From NCBI GenBank assembly GCA_039105265.1, contig JAPFFF010000003.1, positions 4,526,001 to 4,590,000 on the forward strand: DNA of 64,000 nt, read 5' to 3'. The notes beneath the pieces were generated by a model, which did no database searches, had not been told where the DNA came from, and saw only the letters and a program-made list of their open reading frames with translations. This DNA is from Tritrichomonas musculus. Its lineage: Eukaryota; Parabasalia; Tritrichomonadida; Tritrichomonadidae. Both the position numbers and the translations under genes were made by a program. This document shows, piece by piece, positions 1 to 12,000 of the stretch. Within the stretch, counting starts at the first letter, position 1, and each line of letters opens with the position of its first letter.

Positions 1-3000
1 TCATCATCAAAAACTTGTATGATTTTCTTTTCTTTTCCTGGATTTGTCATCTTATTAACGATGTATTCAATGTAGTCTTTATTTGGAATTTCTTTAGATG
101 CATTGTTAATTGATTCTCTGCTTATTTTCTGGATTATTTCACCATGTAAAGGATTCCTTCCATGGCCTTGATTTAACGGACTAATAAACTTATTGATGTC
201 GTCATATTCTGGTGTTGATATTGTATTTGGACGATAAATATGTTTATTGCTTTCAGGTTTCTTACCTTTTTTCTTATTGTTTTCTTTATCTTTCTTAAAT
301 GGCTCTTGAGTAGGCTTTTTATTTTTGCCTGGTTGAAGCCATCTTGCGATTTCTAAGCTAGTTTGATATTGTGGTCTTATTAAGAAGTCGTTATCACTCA
401 ATAAAGTGTTCTTTATGTCATAGTGTTGTGGTCTAATTGTAATGCCGGATGATCTTAATCTAGTAATCATTGATTGGTAAGCTGAGAAGAATCTATCTAA
501 GAAGAGTGAATAAGGTGAATAATCCTTGATATCTCTTGCCCATAAATAAAATGAAACCAATTGATTAAGAATTTCAATATTATGTTTCATGTCTTTATTC
601 TTCTTCAAAGATGAATGGAATGAAATAGTAAATTGATAAGTGTTCCTTAAAATAGAATCAAATGCTTTGTATATGTTCATAATTGAGTTCATGTTCTTGA
701 ATGAAGTATTAGTGATATCAATGTTTCCTGCTTCATTCGAATATTCAGGCTTGATTTCTTCTTTGATTTGCTTTTGTGATAATGGAGTCTTAGGGAATTC
801 AGCTTCTTCAATTTCTTGGAATTTGTTTTCATATGTCCATTTCGCATATGATGAAATACTGAAGCCATTTTTAACAAAACTGCTCTTTTGCTGATCATTG
901 AAATTAGTTATAATGTTCTTCTTTTTATCTTTCAAGTTTCTGAATTCATCAGTCTTTCTCATTGTTTCTTCATCTATTCGACACTTTTGCATCAATTTCT
1001 TTTGTTCATTCAAAAGAACATCAGCTGAAACAGGGAAATCAACAATAAAGTGACGAACCTTTAAATCTCTGTATTGAATAAGCATTGTCTCATTAATAGC
1101 CCAAACAAGACATACAAGTTTCCATTCGAGAATATTATGTTGACGATATGCTTCATTATATTTTTCTTCAATTATATCAGATTGTGTGAAATTCTTAATA
1201 GCTTTGATTAAGCTAACATAAGGAACTTTGTCTATATTCTGTGTCATGTATGAAATCAAGTAAGCTAAGTTGTGTGTAGATGGATAAGGTAAATCATCTT
1301 TCAAACAAACAAATTTGTTGTCTTGTGATGCTGAAATGTAATACTTATTTTTATCTTGATCTTGTAAAAATTCTTCAAACCAAACAACAAAAGCAGATGT
1401 AAAATGATGCTCATAATCATTATAGTTATATGTAGGTGCATCGAAGTTATATCCTAATGATTCACACTGTCCAAAGAGTGGGAAAACAGTATCTGGCCTT
1501 CCTTCAAGTCTTGCAAATAATCTTAATTCTCCTTCTTTTAATTTTGGAGTTCTCTTTTTAATTATTTGAATTTGCTTACTAGTATCAGTTGTATTTAAAT
1601 CTAATGTTAATATTTCATAGTAGCAATTAAAGATTTTTTCTTTGAAATTGTTGCTGTCATAAACACGAACCAACTCTCCATTTTTATCAAATTTCAATCC
1701 AACATTGTGCTTTGAATCTGACTGATAAAAGTTCATTGATATTGGTGAAAGAATAAGGTTAACGTCTTTAGCTGTGTAGCCAACTCTGAAATCGTATTCT
1801 TTAAATGTATTGTCTTCCCAATAAGAGCAATAACGAATGCTTTTGCTAGTAAATAACTTATTTGTATTTCTATTATGATAAATGAAGCTTAAGCTGAATG
1901 TAAAATCAATGATTTTCTTATTTGTGCCAATTGAAATAGTTAGTTGATTTGAAGCTGGGTCATCAATTCTAAAATCGCTACTAATTGTCCTGGCCTTAAA
2001 TGAAATAAGTTCAACATTGTGTGAATATGGTTGGAAACTAATTGGCTTAGGTTTGGATATTTCAAAATTCCTTGTTGAATTGTATTGGAAAGATAATACG
2101 GCATCAACAGCAGTGCTCTTTGGATTATAATAAGAAACCAAGATATAAACATCACGCCATAAATTACCAATTGTTGCAATTGCATTATTCTGGACAAACC
2201 TTTTGTCTCTGTCGTCATACATGAGTGCTGAGAACTGTTCATCATACAAGTCAACATTTAATGATAATGGAATTGTCATGTTATTTGATAATCCAAAATC
2301 AAGTTGAATTGATAAATGGTGTTCTTCTTTGTTTCTTGTTGGAAGTGTTAATGTTATGTTATTGTTTACTGTTGATGGTTGTTGTGGCTTCTTTGCTGTA
2401 TTCTCTGGAAGTTCAACAAACTTTAATTGCCTGAAATAAGGAGTGACTTTCAGTTCTAAGTTTGAATTCTGAACTGCATAATAAGGCAAGATTTGTGCTT
2501 CTCCATCTTTAATTGCAAATGATTGATTCTTAATATTCAAGTAAATATTTGGTGATAAAAAGTACATTGAAATATCATAAGGTACTTCTTTAAAAGCTGT
2601 TTCAGAATTCATTTCATAAAATGAAATTGTTCCTGTGAATTTCAACTCAGAATCTTCATTGTAATCAAATGCAATTTTATCGATTGGAAACACCAAGAAG
2701 AAGAATCCATTTGCGTTTTCATATGACAAGCCAGTTATTTGATCATCTTGTTGGAAAGTGCATCTAATATTTTGCTTTGTTAAATTGATGATTCTAAACT
2801 TAAGTTGTGTATAAGGACATCCTTTATAAAATGGACCAAGATTTGCATAAATTCGTGTAATGTTCAAGCAATAATCAGTTCCATCTATGAAGATTGTTGG
2901 AATGATTAATTTTTCAGGTTCTTTGCAATTGATTTCTTTAACTTCATATTGAGTTGTTTCATCACTAATTACTGGTGTTGGTTTTTTAGCAAATCTTTTG

Positions 3001-6000
3001 GCTTTTCCTAAAATTTGATTAAATTCAGAGTTTTTATTAATGATGATTTGTTCATCAGCATTAATTATTTCATCAGGTATGCTTAATTGATTCAAATCAC
3101 GTTCTGATTGGTTGATGAAATTAATAAATTGCTCTAATAATGCATTTGTTTGTTTTGGTGTTTCAGTATTATCAACAAAATTGGCTGGGAAAAAGCTTTC
3201 AATCTCCTTTATTTCAGTCAAAATTGTATTTGATGATTTGGAAAGTTCTTTTAATGATCCTGACGCTGCTATTAAACTTTTGGCTTTTTTAGATAATTCA
3301 GAAATTTTTAAAACGAATTCATCGTAGTTTTTATTATTGAACAAAACTTCAATTTTACCAAATTTGTTATTTGTTGCTTCATCATCGTCATCATTAGACT
3401 CTTCATTTTGATTTACTAAATCTTTATACTTGTTAAATTGATCCAGCATTTCTTTCATCTTGAACCCTTTCCTCGGTTGTGCGGAAGAGTCATAACGAAC
3501 GTTGTCATATTCAATTTCAACGTCATTTGATTGAATATTCAAGTCTGAAATTGATAGATTAGAAGGAAGCTTCATTATGGAAATGTTATTTATTTTTCCA
3601 GTTACGTATACTTGTTGCTTTCCATTTGTGTAACTTATTGTTACATCTTGTTTGGCCTTGTCTTTTAGAATGAAAACAATCAATGTTACTTCCCCTTCAG
3701 AAGTAGGATGTGTGAATCCTGAATTTTCATCGAAATGTTTATGGAAAGGTTCAAAGAAGCTATTATCAGGGAATCTTCCATTTGAAGTGGATGGGAAATC
3801 TTTTAATTGATTCAGTGCATTAACAACATAACTGCAATAACTAATCCAAGCTTTATTTAAGTTAGAAACCATCGATTCTTCAACTGAATTAACTTTCATT
3901 TGTTGATTAACTCTCTTATATTCTTCTCTTATCTTTGTTTGTAACTCAGTTTCATCTTTCGTCTTGGCATCGAATATTGAATTAAAGAAGCCTCTGTTAT
4001 TATATTTATATGTAAATTGATTCGATATGTAATCCAATATTTTTCTTATTTGATCATCATAATTAGATTTCTCTGATAAGAATGTATTCTCAATACTTTG
4101 GAGTGCTTTTTCCCATGGATTCATTAAGAACTTAAGGAAGTCACTTTTGTTCTTATTGTAATCAGCAACAATTAAGTCATTCCATTCATTGGAGCCAATT
4201 GTGAGAATCATCTTTTCAATATTATCATGAAGATATCTCATTACGTATTTCAATAAGATTGGATCTTTTGGTTTAGATATTAAATCTAACAATATTTCTC
4301 TGAAATGTTCAGATTGTTGTGTATCTATTGTGAGTGGAACTTGATCCAATAAGAATCCAATTAAATTGCTGAATTTAGTGATTTTTCCATTGCTGTAGTT
4401 AGTTGTAATGACAGTTGATATTTGGAGAATGAAATCTTCAACATCTTGTGATAATCCTGATGGAAATGTTGAAGGAAGCTTGATTTCAACAATGTCTTGG
4501 TTAGAATATAAACGGAAAGTGAACAATGAAAGAGGGAAAGATGATTTTCCAATTAATTTAGAAATTCGTTCAATTTCAGGTTTGACTTCAGGGTGAATAG
4601 CTAAATAAAAGCCACAGAAAGGATGCTTATCTATGAAATCAGAATTAAATTCATCTGGAATGTCATTAAATTGTAAATTCTTAGGTTTTTCCTTTGAAAT
4701 AGCAACCTTTGAGATTTGGTAAGCCATAAAGAAAGTCTGAACCATGTTTTGAACATGATTTTCAATTGAACTTTTAGAAGTAACATAACGACAAATGTCT
4801 TCTAATGAATTAACTTCAGGTGTTTGAATTCCAGCATCAGCTAAATAAAGTTGTGTTACTTCAAAGAGTGATTTAGTCTTTAAATTTTCATATGAATTGG
4901 CAAGGAATTCTTGATCATCTAAATTAATAATTACATCAGTAAATAATGGACCAGGACTAAAATCAATTGGATTAACAAGCATTGAAAGTGTATCTTCAGA
5001 AGTAAATGTTGGAATGCTAATAACAAAGTTTCTGTCCATGTTTATTTCATAATAATGAGCAAGATCAATGTAAGTTTGATTAACTTCAGCTGAACGATTT
5101 GAAATTTCATTAAAGAACTTAACAATTGAATTCCGTGAACAAAATCCATATTTTTTAACTTTATCGGTCTCTGGTATTTTAGATAGATCACAAAGAAGCT
5201 GTGCTTTTATTACGCTTTGATATTTCATGATTGATTCTTGTGAAATTGACTTCTCTAAGAATTGTTTAAGGAAATATTCAGCATTTTTCTCAATGGAACA
5301 AAGTGTCATCCAATTGGCCGATTGGAAATCAATCTGTTCTTTCTTTGAATAATTAATTAATGATTCAATTAGTGGGAATGATGGTGTTTCATCTGAGAAT
5401 TTAATAACATGTTCATGTGGCCATTCAAATGATTTGATTTTTGGTTCTTTGACTTCTTTGATTGATAAATAAATATTCTTTAAGAAAGCAAAACTTTCAG
5501 TGTTAATTTCCATGTTATCAGTCAATCTAACAAAAAGTTCATAAGGCACTTTAAGTATTTTCTCTGTTTCAAGTCGATTATTAATATTTTCAACAATTTG
5601 AAGGAATTCTTTAGCTGCATCTTGATCTTTTTGGCCTTGTAAATAAAATCTTGCATACTTTTCATTATAATCTTGATAAAGTGAATCAACAGCATTTGCA
5701 ATTGGCTTAATTTCTTCTATTTCATTAATTGGTCGCTGATCATCTGATTTAATAGCAATTCTGTTATTAATTGTCCTTAAATTTTGGAAAAACTTGTTGA
5801 ATTGCTTGGAATCATATGAACGTTGTTCAAATAGAGAAACAAAGCCTTCTAATGTTATCGAACTGTCAATTTCAAGAAGCTTATAAAAGAGCGAAATGTA
5901 ATCAATCAAGTTAATAAATGTTGAAATGTCTGAATCATCATTCAATATCGATTCAAGGATGTTGAAGAAGGTTCGACTGATTCCTTTGAATAAATATTGA

Positions 6001-9000
6001 CATTTCGGATCATCAAAGAAAATGCAACTTGAAATCATTCTGGAAACAGTGTTTATCTTAGGTGGCCAATTGTTACTTTCATAGAAATGAATCATTGAAT
6101 CTATGAAGAAAATTGGATTTTCTTGGAAATTAATTAAATTCTTAGAATCTTCATTATTTTTAAGTTCTTTAATTGAATCAAAAAGTTCATTTAAAGGCTT
6201 CTTTTCTTCAATTTCTTCCATAATAGTCAAGAACTCTTTTCGTGCATTATCATAGAAGAGGATTGGAATGGATTGCATTATGAAGAGTCCATTTTGAATG
6301 AGGTATAAAATAGATCTGATCTTCTTAAGAATTACTTGGAATTTGGCAATTTCTTGAACTTGTGGCGAATTTAATGTAGCATTCTTTGTGAATTCATTCT
6401 CAGAATCTTCTTGGCACGCTTGACGGATTTCATTAACTAAGACTTCAAGGCAACGAACCGCTGAACAATGAGCAAATAAGTTTCGTCTAGCTGTGTTTAT
6501 ATCTTCGATGTTTTCTTTAAGTTCAGACATCGATTGTTTAAGGAAATTAATCAAAATGTAGCGAACTTTGTCATGGACTGTTTCAATGTCCTTTAAATGA
6601 AGTTGAAGTAGCCAACCTAAAAATGTTTCAAAATCAAACTTAGTTTGATTATTTTCCTTAAATTCACTCATGAAATTATCAATTAAATTAATAATTTCAA
6701 GACAGCCTTTAGAAGTGGAAAGTTGTGCCTTTTTAATGAATTCAAGAATATTAATATCAATTGTTTGTTCAAACTTTTCATCAACAGCTTCTAAAAACTT
6801 GTCTGAATCACTCATTAAAGAGCCATATATGAAATCAATAATATCCTTTAAATTATCATAATCAATCTCTTCAATTGTGCTCTTGTATTCAAGATTATGG
6901 CATAAATGAATAAGTGTTCGTCCTGTTACAGAGAATTGGCTATTATTGGTGAATTCTTTAGCTGCCATATGTGATTTGCCAAGTTTGATTGATATCTCAG
7001 ATGTGTCTTCTTCCATGCCTCTAAAGTCAATTTGATTCAAAAAGCCAAAAATAATAAGGCTGGAATCATTTAGATTGCTATCAATTGATTTCATCGAAAA
7101 AATGGTGCATTTTGATAACAACGATGGTGACAGGTTGCTGGCTGAGCTAAGATCAACTGGATTGTAAGTCATAATTAGTCTGAAATTAGGATGAATCCGA
7201 CGTTCTGGATTTTCTGAATCTCTTGAGTAAAAGAATCCGTTTCCACGCTCGTAAAGATTCAAAGATGGATTATTATCAATCAATGTTGTTAAACGATCAA
7301 AGAAATCAGCGGGTGCTGCTTCAATTCCATCCAAAAGAAGTAATGAGCCTTCGGTCATTGCCTTAATAATTACAGAATCTGTTCTCTTTAAATGGTTGTA
7401 AAATTGTAACAAATTATCAACTTCTTTGATGAAATATAAAGCTTTAGCTTTATCAGATGCATTATATTGATCGATGTTATTTTGAATAATGGATCGAAGT
7501 TGCTTGAAATGTTTAGGAAGCCAATCACTAATATCCTCGTTTTGAATCTTATCAGCAAATTTTTGTGGCAAATTCGGTAGGTCTGAAATAGAATGTAAAG
7601 CTTCTTGTAATTTGTCCATTTCTTCCATAGAAAGATTTTTAGAAGGTTGGAATGTTCCAGCAATTGATTGACTAGTAATTTCTGAATTTAACTGAATTGT
7701 ACGAAGTGGTCTTCCAATGATATCAGCAAACAGTTGTACTGAATAAGTTTTTCCTGATGCTGTTGGACCTTGGATAATGATTGGTGTATATTTCTTCAAT
7801 GACATCGAAAGGAAAACAAATAGTTCTTTTTCAGAAGATGATAAATACTGGATTTCATAATGGCTTCTGGAAGAGCTTGTGTTAATGTGCATTGGAATTC
7901 CATCTGATCTAAGTGTGGAGGATCCCATTTCAATTGAAATGTTTGGTAATGTGTAATTATCATCATTATATCCTAATTCAACTTTAGCATTCTCAATGAA
8001 TTCATTGTTTGTAAATCGTCCAAGACAAAGAGTTCTAACTATTTTTTCAATATCCATTTTTCCTTCTGATCCTTCGAACAAATTCAAGAACTTATGGACT
8101 TCTCGAACAGTGATTGGTATCTTTGACTGAGAAGATAATGACAACTTCGTCAAAGCATACATTTGATCACTGAAATAAGTGCAAATGTCTTCATCAAAGT
8201 TATTATTCGATAAGATAAATTTGTATATTTGATCATATTCCGATTTTGAGTAATCACGAGTTTTATAAATCATTGAGGTATTAATTATTGATTGATTTTG
8301 AAGTGGTTGAGAAATTAAACCAACAATGAAATAGTCTCTTTTGGCTGCAATTTGGCCATCTGATAAAAACAATTGATCAGTTTGCTGGTTAAAAACAGGA
8401 GCGAGTGAATCAAGCACTGATGCTGAAGCAAGATGAAGTTCTTCGATAATTATCCATTGTTTTTTAAGTGGTGAAAAGTCATCATTAGTATTATCACGAT
8501 CATATCTGATTGCATTCAAAAAGTTTGTTGGCTGGAAATCAAATTTTAATGATTTGGATGATGTATTTGGTTCATATTTTCCAAATAAATCTTCAACTGT
8601 CGTACTTGATGATATAGAAATGCGAACAACATTAGCATCTACACATTTCGAGAGATAAAGAATCGTTGAACTTTTTCCTGAACCATTTGGTCCTTCTAAA
8701 ATCAATGGATGATTGATTATAGAAGCTGATATGATGACATCTACCAAATCTTTAGTCGAAGAAGTGAAACAAAAGTTGGATTCTGGTAATCGAGATAATG
8801 GAGAAGGCATGAACATTTTTGAAATGCTACTTCGAACAACTTTTTGATCATCTTCTTCTTCAATTGAGAGGAAATCATTTGGTGATGTTCCTTCATCAAT
8901 TTTATCCTCAAATAACTTTTTCAATTCTTCATTAATTTCAAAACCTGATTTTTCATTATAAAAGGCTTTAAGAAAAGCTTTTTTGGTTTCATAAGGAATA

Positions 9001-12000
9001 GGTCCAGCTGCACAACGGAATAAAGCCAAACTAAATAATGTTTCTTCTTTTTCAACTTTATTATATTTGCTGAAAAATGTCCTCCATGCAATTGAAGTTC
9101 TTACTATTTCAATGATTCGTGTAAATGGAATTGACATTGATAATTCTTCTTTTTGATCAATGAAAATTTGACTGACTTGGCCAAGTAATTTTTTATAAAG
9201 ATCAAATGATTTATCATTATTAAGATTTGATTGAAGTAAGATAGAATCAATAACTTTTTCTTGATCTTGATTTGTGTATTTAGGAACTGATATTTCTGTC
9301 AATCTTGATAACATTGCTTCTGACAATCCGCGTTTCTCTCTGGGCAAGCAAATACCAATAATTCTAAAGTTATTTGAAAACTTGGATAATACCTTATCAC
9401 CATTTGGTGGAACGATAGTATTTGATGTGTCTTCAAAGAGTGTCAATGTTGGTGTTATTGAAAGTAATTCATTCAATCTTTCAAGAACGGTTGGTGATGG
9501 TTGTGCAATATTTCTAAGTATCAATGAATTTTGCTTTAAAATATGTTTAGTTATAAGGCCTGGTTTGAAGACACTATAATAGTTGGAGAAAGCTGAGTTT
9601 AAATTTTGTTCTGTTTGATTGTCAATGTCAATTAATTGTTGAATAATATTATCAACAATATCATTAAATGATTCATTATTAATGAATTTCTTGACATCTT
9701 GAATCTTTTCAATATCAATCATTTCCAGTTCGCGGATTTCTTTGAATAATACCTTAAATTCATCAGGTGGGGCAGGTCCTGCAAAGTTATAAAGTGAGTC
9801 TAATAAAAAGTTTCTGGCTTGGTCTTTATCAAGTAATGTTATTTGACCAATTAAAGATGGTATTGTCGTATCACTGTGCAAATAAACAACAGGTGAACGT
9901 GGACAAACTGCTTTGGCCAAATATGTTTTGAATCCAGAGGGACCAACTAAAAGAAGTGGCTCGCTTGGATGTGTTATACCTACTTCAAAAAGTGTCTGCC
10001 AAAATGATTGAAGTTCTTCTGGTATTTTCAAAAGTTCAGAATTTGTGATCGTTAATGAAAGTCTGTTCTTTTTCAATTGGATTTGTGATTTGGATTCCAT
10101 TTTGAACACTTTTACCTCAGCATCAAGATCGCTCTTTAAACTTGCTGACTGAATTTTTGATAACCCAAATGCACTTGAAACAAGACCAACAGCCTTTTCT
10201 GATATATTTTCTGTATCTCTAAAAGCTGATCTCAGTAAGAATGCAGCATTAGTATAGATTGAAAAACCAATCATTGAATTTGTATGACTTGATGTATAGT
10301 TTGTACGTCTAAATAGTCTTCGAACTTCTCTTAACGACCAAACTTTTTTCTGAAAAACTGGATCTTGCTTCATCTTTTCTATCATTTCGGTTGTACCGGA
10401 CGAAAATTCTGGCTTAAGATTGAATTGTCTAGCTAAAGAAGTTGTCAATGAAAGAAGATCAGTACGAGAGTTTTCTGGATACTTGATACATAAAACTTTC
10501 TTCTGGAATTGTGGTGGAAGTGGTTTTCTACCATACATTGAAATATCATTTTGGCATCCAATAAAGAAGAAGTTCTCATTGACAATAATGTTTCGTCCAA
10601 TGACTGGTAAAATAATTTGATCATTTTTTGATGGCTCAATTGCAACATTCAGTGATTGAATTATCATTTGATCTGCCAAGTTAAGTTCATCGGCAATGAA
10701 TATCTTTCCCTCTTCCATTGCATCTGAAAGTGGACCTGAATGAGAAGTGAAGTTTCCTTTTTCAATTGTAAAGTAACCAAAAAGTTCTTCTAATTGAGTT
10801 TCTCCATTAAATGAAATAAACTGTCGCCCTTTGGAATATTTGTACAGTCTAGATAATGCAATGGCTGCTGATGTTTTTCCAAGACCAGTCTTGCCAATTA
10901 ATACAACATGAAAGCCTGCAATGTAGGCTGCAACTAAAACTGCCATAATTTGTCGTGTTGCACTTGCTTCTTTAAAAAGAAATGAATCGAAAGTAGAATC
11001 TCCTTTATCTTCATTCAATAATGAAAGTAGGAGTGTGACAAAGCTTTCATCAAGAGCTGGAAGATCTGTAGATAAAGATGTTGCAGAAATGCAAAAGTCT
11101 AAAACTGATTTGGAAAGTGCACGAGGAATCTCCTTTTTGAGGGAGAAGAAACCTCTTACGATCTTTGAAATGCGTGAAATTGTCATTTCATCTTTATTCC
11201 GAATAGCACTTTGCGCAATTAGTTTAATATCACTTTTTTGTGGTGATTGTATAGATATATGTTGCACAAAATTGATCAACTTTTCTTCATCATTTAGTAA
11301 TTCAACAAGTTGATCATCAATATAAATGATTGTAAATCGGTTTAATAATGCTGGTGAAATGTCATTCAATCCTTCATAACTAGACGTTGCTATAATTCGG
11401 AAGTTTGGATGAATTAATATGCTATCTTCTTCAGAATTTTCTTGAACTGAAAATCTGGAGTCTTTGACTCCAAAATTATCATATAATGAATTCAAACGTT
11501 CCAAAATAGTTGATGATGCTGTATCAATTTGATCCATGATCAAGCAATCTCCTTTTCTTAAAGAGGCTACAACTGGTCCATCAATCCATTGGATAGGAGC
11601 TTCGCCGGAGGCACCCATAACTGGTGTGTATCGTCCAATTATATCTGAAATTGAAACTTCAGGATTACAAATGAAAACATTTGTCGTATTTTGTCGATTG
11701 TTTTGCTTTGCCTTTTTTAAATGTTTCTTTCCTTTTGGCCTTGTTGATTCTGCTTCTTTTGGTTCGTTTGATTCTGTTTTTTCGTTTTGTTCGTTTGATT
11801 CTGTTTTTTCATTTTGCTCGTTTGATTCTGCTTCTTTTAGTTCGTTTGATTCTGCTTTTTCGTTTTGTTCGTTTGATTCTGCTTCTTTTGGTTCGTTTGA
11901 TTCTGTTTTTTCGTTTTGTTCGTTTGATTCTGTTTTTTCATTTTGTTCGTTTGATTCTGTTTTTTCACTTTGTTCGTTTGATTCTGTCTTTTCATTTTGT